Shown: one piece after another, positions 1 through 9,689 of the stretch | Position numbering within the stretch: the stretch's first letter is position 1 | Layout: each line of letters begins with the position of its first letter | Assembly (NCBI GenBank): GCA_016584305.1 | Contig: JACEEZ010011923.1 | Span: 1 to 64,000, forward strand | DNA length: 64,000 nt | Source: Chionoecetes opilio | Lineage: Eukaryota; Arthropoda; Malacostraca; Decapoda; Majidae | Reading direction: 5' to 3' | Position numbers and translations under genes: made by a program | The notes under the pieces: generated by a model | What the model saw: the letters and a program-made list of their open reading frames with translations, nothing else | What the model was told of the DNA's origin: nothing | The model's database searches: none

Positions 1-160
1 GGAAGGAGGAAAAAGGAAGGGGAAGGGGAAGGAAGGAGAGGGAGAGGGAGGGGAAGAGAGAGAGGAGGAGGGAAGAAGGGGGAGAGAGAGAAAGGGAGGA
101 GAGGGAGAAGAAGAGGAGAGGGAGGTGAGAGGAAGAGAGAGGAGAGAGAGATGAGAGAGC
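1..160. repeat. GA-rich purine low-complexity tract
   Basis: Nearly pure purine on the plus strand (GGAA, GAGA and GGAG mixtures). It starts at the window edge, so its left limit is unknown. No coding potential. Confidence 0.95.
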
Positions 161-477
161 AATTCAAATTAAAATTTATTATTTCCACTGAAATAGGGGT
201 TTTCTTTACATTTCCAAAAAAAATACATATAAGTAAATACAATGAAAAAAAATATCACATAAAAAAAGGTGTGTCAAAAATACAAAAACCAATGCTAAAA
301 AAAGTAAAAAAATTATGGGGGGTTATTTAATTGGTTTTTTTTAAAAGGGGGCCCGTAAGTTATTTTAAATTACAGGTGGTTTGGGGAAAATTAACATTTT
401 GTTCTTTTTGGGTTAAAACTCAACCAGAGGAAGTTTTGTTTTTGGGAATAAAAAAGTTTGTTTTGCTTTTGTTTTTT
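161..477. other. AT-rich spacer with homopolymer runs, no gene
   Basis: AT-rich DNA with many A, T and G homopolymers between two purine tracts. I see no gene, terminal repeat or RNA structure here. The irregular homopolymers could be real or could be consensus error. Confidence 0.6.
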
Positions 478-565
478 TAGGAAAGAGGAAAAAAGAGGAA
501 AAAAAGGAAAAAAGAAGGAAAAAGAGAAAGAAGGGAAAAGGGAAAGGAGAGAGAGAGAGGAGAGG

Positions 566-617
<52 letters not shown>

Positions 618-682
618 GAGGAGAGAGAGAGAAGGGGGAAAGAGAGAAGAGGAGAGGAGAGAGAAGAGAGAGAGAGAAGAAG

Positions 683-730
<48 letters not shown>

Positions 731-950
731 GGAAGAGAGAGAGAGAGAGGAGGAGAAAAGAGGGAGAGAAGAGGGGGAGAGAGGAGAGAGAGAGAGGAGG
801 AGGGGAGAGAGGAGAGAGGAGAGAAAAGGGAGGAGAGAGGAGAGAGGAGGGAAGGAAAAGAAGGGAGAGGGGAGAGGGAGAGGGGAGGAAGAGGGAGAGG
901 AGGGGGGGGAGGGGGAAGGAGAAAGAGAGAGACGAGAGGAGAGAAGACAC
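478..950. repeat. (GA)n purine microsatellite tract
   Basis: About 470 bp of GA/GGA/GAAA repeats with long pure GA stretches. Every reading frame is open for most of it, giving Glu/Arg-rich translations on plus and Ser/Leu-rich ones on minus. These are artefacts of composition, not genes. Confidence 0.97.
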
Positions 951-1033
951 AGCTGTCTTGCTGCACCCATAAAAGGTGATGCATGGGGCTATCGCAAAAA
1001 AAAAAATCTATCAGAAACACCCCCAAAAAATCT

Positions 1034-1310
1034 TCAAGTACTATATTTTCCTTGTAAACACAAGAAAATAAATATAGTACTTACGTGCTTTATCAGGGGG
1101 GAAGAGGAGCCCTTTCCCCTTGGGGGCGTCACCCAGCCGTGGCGCCGTCTGCCGTTGCCAGCACTTTTTTTTTGAAGCTCGGGGAATTTTTCAGATTTTT
1201 TATTGCGGATTAAAAAAAACGGTGCCCGGATGCAAAATTGACAACATATTGTTGATACACCCATAATGGCTAATACTTAATACACAAATCAGGAATGATG
1301 AAATGGGGGT
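1034..1310 (-). repeat. Dispersed repeat A, copy 1
   Basis: The reverse complement matches 26950-27185 over most of its length: shared blocks include a poly-T/Pu stretch around an AATCCGCAATA-like segment, TTCCCCGAGCTTC, GGCAGACGGCGCCACGGC and TATGTTGTCA, plus AATCAGGAATGATGAAAT at the outer end. Two diverged copies in opposite orientation show an interspersed repeat. Its superfamily is not identifiable. Confidence 0.7.
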
Positions 1311-1384
1311 TCTGGACGTTACTTTAAAGCTTCCTTCACGCTTCCATTTTCAAACCAAGTAGCGCCACTAACTTTTTATTGGCG

Positions 1385-2035
1385 TATCGTGAAATTTGAT
1401 CATGATAAACGCAGATCACGATAGCCTCTCAACAATGTCACGATTGTCTATAAGTATGTTTTCATACGGTCGTAAGATGGTCACGATGGAGTCATGATAG
1501 CAGTAAGACTACGTCATGAATGGAAAATCAACGGTCATTTTGTCGTCACGATAAAGCTACGATAACCACGATAGTGCCACGACGGTGCCACGAACGTATC
1601 ACGATAGCGTCAAGAGCTATACCAACATGCCTCACCAGGCATTCGTAGGTCTATCCTGATTCTATCGTGACCCATATTTAGCTCTATCATGGCGCAATCT
1701 CCGTATTCTTAGGGTTATCGTGACGCCTTCCTAGGACAATCGTGACACATAATTAGCTCTATTGTGACTCATGCTTACGTTTATCGTGACGCGTTATGCA
1801 TATTATTAGGGCTATCGTGACACACTGTAACGGGTTTTCTCATGACACCTCGTCACGATAGACATACGACAATCACAATAGTGTCACGAAGCTGCTACAT
1901 AGATTACGATAAACTTACGATAGCGCTGCGTTGGGTACAAATATCGGGGAGCTTCCCGATTTTTTAGTGCATACACTAACTTTTCGTGGCCTCGGCCGTG
2001 TGCGTCACGAGCGTCACAATCGGTCACGATAAACC
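1385..2035. repeat. Cluster of degenerate GTCACGATA / TATCGTGAC motifs
   Basis: More than twenty exact or one-mismatch copies of GTCACGATA or its complement occur in about 650 bp. They are mostly forward at 1415-1606, reversed at 1663-1821, then forward again at 1852-2030. Spacing is irregular (roughly 10-45 bp). It looks like decayed tandem repeats folded as alternating inverted blocks. No ORF of note. Confidence 0.7.
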
Positions 2036-2385
2036 TATAATCAGGACCATGACGGCGCTACTCATTGCATTGTTGGCGCGATCGTGGTCCATTATGGAAT
2101 GTGTGAAGGGAGCTTTACCCCCCTTCTACCAGAGCTCGTTAGTCGTTACATCGAGCACATCTGGCAGCAGGGTTGCCTGGTGCATAAACCACAAAATATA
2201 CTTTTGGCATTCACACTTTACTTTTTTGGCATTTTCAATTTTTCATTATAAGAAAATGAAATTCAATTGACGAATATTTCTAGCAAATTCCAAAATTTGT
2301 TGAGTAATTTCTGGCAAGAAATACAACAATTGGCAGGACCTGGCAAGTATTATTAATAGGCATATTTATACAAAATATTTGTATA
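2036..2385. other. Unassigned, no gene seen
   Basis: Moderately AT-rich DNA. A short open frame at 1986-2270 has no recognisable motif and is taken as chance. Confidence 0.5.
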
Positions 2386-2572
2386 TGCCTGTTCTTGGTC
2401 TTGGTCTGTTTCGGAGGGTCTGGTCTTGGTCTTGGTCTTGGTCTCGGAGGGTCTTGGTCTTGGTCTCGGAGGGCTGGTCTTGGTCTCGGAAGGTCTGGTC
2501 TTGGTCTTGGTCTTGGTCTCGAAGGGTCGGTCTTGGTCTTGGTCTCGGTCTCGGAGGGTCTGGTCTTGACTA
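2386..2572 (+). repeat. (GGTCTT)n minisatellite
   Basis: Repeats of GGTCTT interspersed with GGTCTCGGAGGGTCT variants over about 185 bp. The hexamer period keeps several frames open on both strands, so the small ORFs here are not genes. Confidence 0.95.
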
Positions 2573-2849
2573 CAACACTGAAGAATGTCGATCCAGTGCC
2601 ATGAAATATGAATTTGCCTCATGTCATAATTGTTAAACGTTCAGGCTACACGATTCATATCTGTGCATCAAATGCCTCAAACTTCATAAATATATTGAAG
2701 TTTTATGCCTTAACATTTTGCACACTTAAGTAATAGCTTCAAGAGGCAACATGCATTCCAAGAGACTCAAAAATTCGTTGACATTGAACATCATAAAATC
2801 GCTCCAGGTCAAGCCAGATGGTTATCCCTAATCTATAATAATATAAGCG
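2573..2849. other. Unassigned, no gene seen
   Basis: AT-rich sequence between two simple repeats with no recognisable motif. Confidence 0.5.
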
Positions 2850-2850
2850 A

Positions 2851-2851
<1 letters not shown>

Positions 2852-2888
<37 letters not shown>
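2852..2888 (+). repeat. (GT)n microsatellite
   Basis: About 16 GT units, preceded by AATATAAGCGAAA and followed by ATGTGTCCGCGATA. Confidence 0.95.
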
Positions 2889-3078
2889 CCGCGATAGGTG
2901 CCGCCCCCCGTGCCCCAATCCCATCATATGGCACAGTTTTGGAGCCAGCTCGACCAGGGGCAACTTTTAAGTCCACTTATGAGATGATCCGATCACTTTT
3001 TTCTTCTTTTTTATAGCAGCCTATTAGCGAGAATTGTGAAGAAAAAAATGTGGGTTGCGAGAATTGAGGAAACCTTGA

Positions 3079-3306
3079 TGTAGGGTGATGGGTAATGGGT
3101 GAGTGAATGGGTGGGGTGATGGGTAATGGGTGTGGGGTGATGGGTGAGTGAATGGGTGGGGGGTGATGGGTGATGGGTGAGGGAATAGGTGGGAGGTGAT
3201 GGGTAATGGGTGAGTGAATGGGTGTGTGGTGATGGGTAATGGGTGAGTGAATGGGTGGGGGGTGATGGGTAATGGGTGAGTGAATGGGTGGGGGGTGATG
3301 GGTAAG
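3079..3306 (+). repeat. GGTGATGGGTAATGGGTGAG minisatellite
   Basis: Tandem GGGTGATGGGTAATGGGTGA plus GTGAATGGGTGGG units, about 32 bp each, with length variants, over about 230 bp. The complement of the same unit forms the larger array at 35612-36262. Translations rich in Thr/His/Pro/Ser on the minus strand are composition artefacts. Confidence 0.95.
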
Positions 3307-3361
3307 GCGTTAATACATACATTTCTACATCCATGATTTCAGGAAAGTTTGAAGGGGCTAT

Positions 3362-3478
3362 CTGGAGAGTCTGTGTTTGGTGGGCCTTCGGCCCACCAAA
3401 CACACTCTCCAGAAAGCTGTGTTTGGTGGGCCGAAGGCCCACCAAACACAGGTGGTGGGCCAAAGGCCCACCAATAGC
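3362..3478. repeat. Cluster of near-perfect palindromes
   Basis: Three hairpins in tandem. The first has long arms reading from CTGGAGAGT through GTTTGGTGGGCC, a TTC loop, then the complement ending CTCTCCAG. The next two are GTTTGGTGGGCC-GAA-GGCCCACCAAAC and a shorter GGTGGGCC-AAA-GGCCCACC. Confidence 0.85.
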
Positions 3479-3583
3479 CCTCCGCAGGAGCTAGCCAAAA
3501 AGTCCGCCCGGAGGGCGGCTTTGCGGCTAGTACATCATATGAGACACTTGAAAGCATCTTCTCATAACCTGAACATTGAGGAT

Positions 3584-3585
3584 AT

Positions 3586-3635
<50 letters not shown>

Positions 3636-3656
3636 TAAAATATATATATACAAACT
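3584..3656. repeat. (TA)n microsatellite
   Basis: Interrupted AT dinucleotide repeat. Confidence 0.95.
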
Positions 3657-3670
3657 ACGTGGTACTTACA

Positions 3671-3746
3671 GGAACTACGCGTACGTACCTCGTGTAGGTC
3701 TCACGGCCTCTTACAGCTTTCTTATTTTCTTATGTTCTTATGTTCT

Positions 3747-3748
<2 letters not shown>
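3671..3748 (+). repeat. Dispersed TTCTTATG-tailed motif, copy 1
   Basis: Reads GGAACTAC...GTGTAGGTCTCACGGCCTCTT and ends TTATTTTCTTATGTTCTTAT. Near-identical copies lie at 13161-13230 and 59141-59203. The reverse complement (CATAAGAACATAAG...) resembles a motif I associate with decapod genomes. Probably the terminal part of a larger retroelement. Confidence 0.7.

Positions 3749-3811
<63 letters not shown>
3743..3811. repeat. (TA)n microsatellite
   Basis: AT dinucleotide repeat with one TATTATAATA interruption. Confidence 0.95.
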
Positions 3812-3812
<1 letters not shown>

Positions 3813-4001
3813 CGAAGCTACAGCGGTGCCGATTATTTAGGGTAAAATATAAGAATTTAGGGTAAAATAGACTTGACTCCGCCTTGTATCCTCGTTACCA
3901 TCGCTAGCCCTGTGCGTGTGCGTTACGGGTGAACTACATACTTCGTTGGGCAGTGTGTAAAACCTGCTTCCCGTCTGTGTGTGTTTACGTCTGCCGCCGC
4001 C

Positions 4002-4265
4002 ATGGCAGGTTCCTCACCGGGGATCGTGGCAACCATGGAAATCGAGGTGGATGAAGAGTCCTTCCCCGACCTTTCCTCCTCCACCGGCAAGAGAGCGCGT
4101 GCACCATCTCCCTCGCAGGAAGGTCCTGGTAAGGCCCCTCGCACCGACCCAGACCGAGACCACCGAGAGAAGGGGCCAGCATCACAGGGCAGGGATGCTC
4201 GAAAATCCCTCGTAAGGGACAACTTACGAGTGTATGGCTACAATAACCTTACGAGGGTGGGCTGA
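4002..4265 (+). CDS. Small ORF with strong Kozak start; possible LINE ORF1 N-terminal fragment
   Basis: An 87-residue frame begins at an ATG in an excellent Kozak context (GCCGCCATGG) and stops at 4265. The N-terminal part contains an acidic motif MEIEVDEESFPDL followed by a basic Ser/Pro stretch with KRARAPSPSQ. Acidic-then-basic low-complexity starts of this sort are common in gag-like ORF1 proteins of jockey/I-type LINEs, and a LINE of that type lies at 14.47 kb. There is no CCHC knuckle, so identity is inferred only. The C-terminal third runs into a palindromic segment (CCTCGTAAGG/CCTTACGAGG) that may be an insertion which truncates the protein. It could instead be a host 5' exon or chance. 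Confidence 0.3.
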   Translation: MAGSSPGIVATMEIEVDEESFPDLSSSTGKRARAPSPSQEGPGKAPRTDPDRDHREKGPASQGRDARKSLVRDNLRVYGYNNLTRVG

Positions 4266-4330
4266 GGGAGATGCTCGTACCGAGCCGTCACTCCCGTACG
4301 GTTATCGGTGGCCTCTGGGTGGGGAATATA
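4190..4330. repeat. Short imperfect palindromes around GATGCTCG
   Basis: GATGCTCG occurs at both ends of a segment holding CCTCGTAAGG, CTTACGAG and CCTTACGAGG in both orientations. Related words (GAGCATCTC, CCCTTAGGG) recur at 5380-5530 and 6555-6570, suggesting fragments of one repeat family. Confidence 0.45.
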
Positions 4331-5339
4331 GGGATATTCTAGGGATATGTGTGGGAAAATTCTGCTAACCAATCACAGAGCAGCGCCCTTCATGACGCGG
4401 CCTTATCTAGCCAATCATCATGCTCTCAGCTGTCAGGGAGCCCGATAAATAAATTTAAAGAGACTTCAAATGCCGCTGTTATGCTAAAATCGGCCTCTTT
4501 CGAGAAATCGTCCCGCGGACGCTTATTTAACCTAAATAACTCTACAACACTTAACACAAACCTATCATAAACCTTACCTAACCTAAACCAGACCTAAACA
4601 TAACTTAACCTAAACACTATGTTTGCCGGTGTTGAGCTAAGATTGGCTGATTTCCGAAATAGGGCCAATTTTAGCTCACTATCGCCAGAATGTTACGATA
4701 ATACATAGCTGCCACATTAGCCTTTCAGCGTAATATTCTCCCACTGATTACTACAGAGACGTACCCAGGGTATACCTTGATGCGCTGATCATAGGTTCGA
4801 GTCTCGCGTGCCCGAAAATAGTATCTATAGACCACTGCTGGCCAGCGCCGTACGTATGCCGTATCCATGGCCCTGGCGGTACTCTGTTACAGTGGACAAG
4901 AACTGCGCGTTCGCTCTTTAGGTCAGACAAGACACACGGGGGGGCTAACACCTCACTGTGACACACGTGACACTTGTGTGCAAGGATAGTATAACTTTAT
5001 AATATCCTTGCTTGTGTGTATACGTGCGTGTGTACTATAAAAAAATAGTACGTCAGACATTTGATACCACCACCACCACCACCGCATCATTATAGCTGCC
5101 AAACGTGTATGATGAACTGTACGTTTTGATTCAAGAAGTCGACCGATATATATATTTAATATATAGGTTTGCCCTGATATGAATTTATTACAAGTACTAT
5201 AGGTATTGTATGTTAAATATGATATATATGGAGTCAATGAAGCAATAAACACCACATTTCAAACAGGCAAGCATGAAATGGCTCTATAATACACAATAAA
5301 CATAAAGTATAGTGATACAACTTGTAATTTATTGTTTGT
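4331..5339. other. Unassigned; TAACC-rich patch and short (CCA)n
   Basis: 4545-4620 holds loose CCTAACC words, like the TTAGG repeats near 18-21 kb. A (CCA)n run sits at 5067-5083. No gene or terminal repeats recognised. Confidence 0.5.
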
Positions 5340-6753
5340 TGACGTCTAGCCGCTTCAAATGTCACTCCCTTAGGGAGTTAAGGGTGCTCCCGACCACCCT
5401 TAGCCTCGCGGTCCCGTAGCAAGTAAAAAAATGGTTTGAGCATCTCCCTTAGAGGCGCTACGAGGTAAAAGTCCCTTAGGGGAGTACTTACGGGCCCGTA
5501 ACTCTTTCGAGCATCTCTGCATCCACTAGGGCGCCTGTGGTAAGGCGAAACGCCCTCCCACCGCTATGCTCAGTCGAGATTGCTGCCTTAGTGGCACCGC
5601 TAAAGGCGCTGAAAACTAAGGCATGGTCAGACCCTGACTTAGTGAGCTGCTGTGGGCCTTTGACAGACATTCATCTTCTGTTTATAAAGCAAATACAGCC
5701 TTGTTTCAGTTCCTACAGCGTAACAATTGGTGTTTACGTATTAATAGTGTTGCAAGGTGTGTATGAATTGATCGTGCAAGATTAATGCGGTATTATAGGG
5801 TGTTATATGCTGGTGTTAAGAAATGTTGTGTTGTGTGTTGGTTAGGGGCGGGCGGCGGGCGGCAGGTGCTCCGCCCGCACTAAAATGTTGTACTATTATA
5901 CGGTACGTATTATCATACTACCAGATGATATTTAGGACAGCTGAACATACCATCATCTTCACGAGACATTGGTGCATATCATGAATGTATAAAAATTGCA
6001 GTAAACTATACCTATATAATAAGATAATGAGAGCAAAATGAAATGGTATATAAACTTTTTTTTCACCTTTTTTTATTCATCTTCTCCTTATTCCTGGAAT
6101 TTTGGTTGCATTAAATTTTCACTCACTGTCCCGGAATCGGCACACCTTAACGATTATCATGGTGTATGGCACGTCCCAATGCAAAAATATATAAGTGGTT
6201 AAAACCTGCGTTGAACGTCAAACTTGTGATGAAACAGCTTTTGGCGGGGGAGAGCGGTGTATCCTTGCCATAAGTGCTTGGTGAGGGAGGGAGGGACAAC
6301 ATTCCTTGCTTCAGCAGAGAAGTGTTCAAGCCTTGTGATTGGTCGAAGCTGCCTAAGCAGCGCTCAGATAGGCAACGTGATTGGCTAGTAGGATTCTCGG
6401 ACCACGCCCACGCCATAGGCTTTGGAGGTGTAAGGCAGTGCAAAAGCGCCTGAAATATCGACTGTACATAGGCTTTAGTCGGTGCCTTAACCGGGCCGTT
6501 ACAAAAGCGCCTGAAGACGGGTAAGGCGCTCTTTTCGCCTTACCTCTATGGCACTTCTCAGCATCTCCCCCAAGGCCTGTTACATCGCCTGGTGAAAGGC
6601 TGTGCCGTCGCAGCATGAGGATCCCGCGCGCGCCACCGGTGGCCATGTCTATTGTGTCTACATACGAAGGCGGTCAGGACGTGTGTATGTGGCGTACTTG
6701 TATCATTTTTGCTTTTGTTACGGCAGGAGCTATTTTTCCAAGTTACCAGCAAG
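5340..6753. other. CpG-containing repeat-like DNA upstream of the THAP exon
   Basis: Contains repeated words such as AAAAGCGCCTGAA (about 6441 and 6503), GAGCATCTC and CCCTTAGGG, and short palindromes. CpG frequency is visibly higher at 6350-6660 than around it, so part of this could act as a promoter for the exon at 6754. I see no clear TATA box or initiator. No coding region is supported. Confidence 0.4.
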
Positions 6754-6905
6754 ATGCCGTCCTTGTGCTGTGTGCCCAATTGCAATGGGAACTACAGAAA
6801 AGGCCCCAGAGTGAGTATATTCTCTTTCCCAAGAGACAAAGTGCTTGCCAGCCAGTGGCTCAGATCAATCAAACGGGACAATTATTCACCGACGGCCGTA
6901 GCAGG
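6754..6905 (+). CDS. THAP-domain first exon (partial)
   Basis: The ATG at 6754 opens a frame of 51 residues. It begins MPSLCCVPNC and carries the hallmarks of a THAP zinc-binding domain N-terminus: paired Cys (5 or 6 and 10), VSIFSFPRD (20-28), a single Trp at 35 in QWLRSIKRD, and Pro at 46. THAP domains bind DNA through a C2CH site and occur in P-element transposases and in host proteins derived from them. The CxxH half of the site is absent because the frame meets GCAGG|GTGAGT at 6905/6906, a consensus splice donor, so it would lie in exon 2. I could not find that exon in the window; a foldback begins 270 bp downstream. It may be a real multi-exon host or transposase gene, or an orphaned exon. 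Confidence 0.72.
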
Positions 6906-6911
6906 GTGAGT
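6906..6911 (+). promoter_or_regulatory. Candidate splice donor GTGAGT after the THAP exon
   Basis: GCAGG|GTGAGT matches the metazoan donor consensus and lies where THAP sequences often split before their CxxH pair. No matching exon was found downstream. Confidence 0.55.
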
Positions 6912-7174
6912 CTATGATCTTTGTAGTATTTGTAGTAGCTTTATTAGCTAATAATGAAAGAAGTGAGACGGTAAGTCTAGCATATCTAGCATACTTATAA
7001 GGCATACAAAACGAAATGTTTGTAGCATTAAAAATGAAGGATGCTATGTCACAAAAAATATTACTAATATTTTGAGAATTATCATTTGTGTTGTGTTACG
7101 TTCATAATTCACCTCCGTCACAGCTAGTGGGATCATGCTGCTTTGGCTGACTATGTTTTTGAACTAATGAAGGA

Positions 7175-7640
7175 TTAGCAGCTGGCACTCGTGGAGAATG
7201 TGGTTCACGAATGTAGGTGTTTCGCGAAATATTGTCAGCGCGAAATCCTATAGACCCCTCCATTCATCTCTCTTATTTCACTGGTTTTACGACTTAACTG
7301 CTGCCTGATACATGTTACAAGCCACATAGAGGCATACGCTTTCCATGAGAACACTTACAAGTAATAATAGTTACTCATAAGACTAAAATATTCACGTCAA
7401 AAGTAAAGCCTTTTCAGGTGTAGGTTTCAGGTTCAAATATCTTTTGTCTGAATACCAGTGCATCTAACTACTCTCATAAAATAATATGTATCTCAGAGTA
7501 CTCTGTAACATGCTTTAGGGCAGCAGTTATGCTGTAAAACCAGTGAAATATGGAGGGGTCTACAGGATTTCGCGCATTGACAACATTCCGCACAAAATCT
7601 GGACCCACATTCTCCACGAGTGCCCAGCAGCCTCTGAAAG
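7175..7640. mobile_element. Foldback element with about 100-bp inverted arms
   Basis: The left arm (7175-7288) and the right arm (7535-7640) are reverse complements through CACTCGTGGAGAATGTGG, TTTCGCG..ATTGTCA, AGACCCCTCCAT and TTTCACTGGTTTTAC. The loop of about 250 bp has no ORF. It is probably a non-autonomous DNA element. Superfamily unknown. Confidence 0.7.
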
Positions 7641-7945
7641 AATGGTGATATAAAAGTAATTACACTTTACATAATTATCCATTGGTATCCATACTAGAGA
7701 TGTCGATGAAGTGTGGGGGTAACCTTAGTATTGGTGATTTTTTTCTGATTCTTGAAGTGTTGTGGTGTTTGTTGCTTGATCACCCCGTTTTGTGCTTATA
7801 CTTGTGAATGCTCTTGTGAAATGTCTTGGCTTTCTTGCTTGTTAATCAATGTTCTTGCTGTTTCCTTATTTTCCACATCAGTAACAAAGTTTGTTTCTTC
7901 ACATCTGCATCCTGTTCATCTGCTAGGAGTAAAAATGTTGCAAGT
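7641..7945. other. T-rich spacer, no gene
   Basis: T/G-rich DNA. A Cys/Ser-rich 166-residue open frame at 7752-8252 (plus) is antisense to the LINE fragment and has no motif; I do not count it as a gene. Confidence 0.5.
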
Positions 7946-7949
7946 TTTT

Positions 7950-8115
7950 AAGCATTTGTCAGTGTGTTGTCTTGTAGAAAGTTTAAGTGTTTCCTTATGT
8001 TTTTATATTCCTCGCACTGTAATAGGAAGTGTTCTAAAGTTTCCTGCAGTCCAGTGTTACATGTCGTGCATGCTGTGTTCCCGAGGGTGTGTCTGTTCCT
8101 GTAGTTTAGTTTACC
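7950..8115 (-). pseudogene. LINE C-terminal zinc-knuckle fragment
   Basis: Reading on the minus strand, the frame contains CTTCNTGLQETLEHFLLQC, the CxxC...HxxxxC motif found after the reverse transcriptase in many non-LTR retrotransposons. The same strand carries a reverse-transcriptase piece at 9690-10335, so this is probably the 3' end of that element, separated by insertions. Upstream in the same frame the homology stops at about 8115, where a GC-rich palindromic insertion begins (8116-8270). Broken and not functional. Confidence 0.65.
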
Positions 8116-8275
8116 CAGCAAACACAAAGACGGAGGGCCTCCGGAGGCCCTCCGTATGTCATACCGGCGGCCCGACGGAAGTGTACGACGTAGGGCCGCT
8201 GGGGATTTGCTCAGAGGCTCACCGGCGGGCCGCTCCCAGCGGCCCGCCGTAGGGCATATGACCATTTGCCGCTGT
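8116..8275. mobile_element. GC-rich palindromic insertion (copy 1)
   Basis: Begins near ACCCAGCAAACAC and holds GGAGGGCCTCCGGAGGCCCTCC, CCGGCGG and GGGCCGCT palindromes. A related block lies at 9570-9680. Both sit inside the same decayed LINE, which suggests a small MITE family. Confidence 0.5.
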
Positions 8276-8290
8276 TATATTAACTGATTG

Positions 8291-8456
8291 AGGAATATTT
8301 ATGGTTATACTTTCTAAGTATATTGCAGATATAGTAATGTTTTAAGGGGTGTTGCACAACCCATTAGCCGATTAATAGACTAATGGGCTGTTCAACACTT
8401 ATAAAAACATTACGATATCTGGAATATACTTAGAAAATATAACCATAAATATTCCT
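8291..8456. mobile_element. 166-bp hairpin MITE
   Basis: Arms of about 53 bp, starting AGGAATATTTATGGTTATA and ending with its complement, are almost perfectly paired. The central part is also self-complementary (CCCATTAG/CTAATGGG). The whole element would fold into one stem. Target duplication not clear. Confidence 0.8.
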
Positions 8457-9565
8457 ATGTCGTTATCCAGTAATGCGATGAAAAGGAGATCATAATTGCT
8501 ACGGACATTGTTTATTTCATAAGTACAAAAACATTTTCGTTATTGGGTTTACATGCTGGTGTACGTGGAACACTGTACAACCATGTAGAAGGATATTGAT
8601 TGCGGCGAACAACATAACAACATCCACCCTCTTGTGCGTTTTCCAAGTAACTGATTTCACTGAGTCACTGACACAACGCTGCAGAGGAATTCCTAAAAAA
8701 ACGTGTCGTACTGCAATCATTTATATTATTCAGTCTATTTCGACATAATGAAGGAGCGAAAACATGCTATAACTAAGTTCTCATTATGTTATCGACTGGT
8801 TAGGGGTGATAATTTAGGCCTTTTGTGGGTTTTTAAACCTTTGTAATGGCTATCGTACGTCTGGCAGTTTAGTGCATTGATAGCAGGGAATTCAAATAGT
8901 ATTCTGTTCTAAATCATGATATTAATCATATTATCCATGTTAATTCTCCATCATCTACATATTCCTTATTAGGTGTACCGTTGAGTATTGATATGTGTTG
9001 ATAATATGTTGGAAATTATTGAAATAAGGGAAAATATGACCTTGTGTTATTCCGTAATCTTTGCTCGGATAATCAAATGTTATTTTTATATGATATATAC
9101 ATATTAGTCTACACACATAGACTAACTGATAACCTTTTTCCATGTAAACTCCTTCCTATGTACGTATCTCATCTTTATTTCTATGTATCTCTCGGTGTTC
9201 CTGATTAAGCTGGAAATATTTGAAATAAACTGATATATGATAATTTCTATAAATTATTATAAAAACTTTTATAACAATTTTTAATAGCTTGAACAGGCCT
9301 AATAATAGTGATGGTACCGATATTGAGATACTATGTATATTACTGTGTTAATATATATAATATGAAATGAATATTTCCCACTTATACAAATACCTACTAG
9401 CTGGCCTCCGGAGGATTGACGTCAAGTTGCCGCTGCTTGTCACTACTGATGTAATACTACAGCAAGATAAGCATATAACTTGTTTCAAAATGTTTACACA
9501 TAGAAATATTCAAGTCTTGAAATTCTGTACATTAATTTTCAACATAGTAAATTATCCCGTCTGAA
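8457..9565. other. Unassigned AT-rich DNA, no gene
   Basis: AT-rich sequence, possibly LINE remnant too decayed to read. A short CTGGCCTCCGGAGGATTGACG stretch at 9402-9422 recalls the GC-rich insertions nearby. Confidence 0.4.
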
Positions 9566-9569
9566 AATA

Positions 9570-9680
9570 CACCAGCGGGCCTTCGGAGGGCTGACGGAGG
9601 TAAATTTGCCGCCGGCGGCCGCCGTTCGCCGCTCTACAGCCTACGTAGGCCCGCCGGTGATGGTTAGCTGGGTAGTTTCA
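9570..9680. mobile_element. GC-rich palindromic insertion (copy 2)
   Basis: Contains GCGGGCCTTCGGAGGGC, GCCGCCGGCGGCCGC and GGCCCGCCGGTGA and ends near TAGCTGGGTA. On the other strand this reads TACCCAGCTAAC, comparable with the terminus of the 8116 copy. Confidence 0.5.
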
Positions 9681-9689
9681 GTGTATTGC

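Noticed and set aside
458..979. Long open frames in the GA tract
   Set aside because: Every frame is open because of dinucleotide composition; the products are Glu/Arg or Ser/Leu runs.
2353..2636. ORFs on both strands of the GGTCTT array
   Set aside because: Hexamer period gives open frames automatically; no non-repeat part.
3584..3811. CRISPR-like array or tRNA genes anywhere in the window
   Set aside because: Repeats are simple or transposon-derived; tRNA-like boxes at 56390, 37280, 24600 and 59050 belong to SINEs (extended tails, poly-A), not to cloverleaf-complete tRNA genes. The animal origin also makes CRISPR implausible.
7752..8252. 166-codon plus-strand frame rich in Cys and Ser
   Set aside because: Antisense to a LINE zinc-knuckle region; no domain, poor start context.
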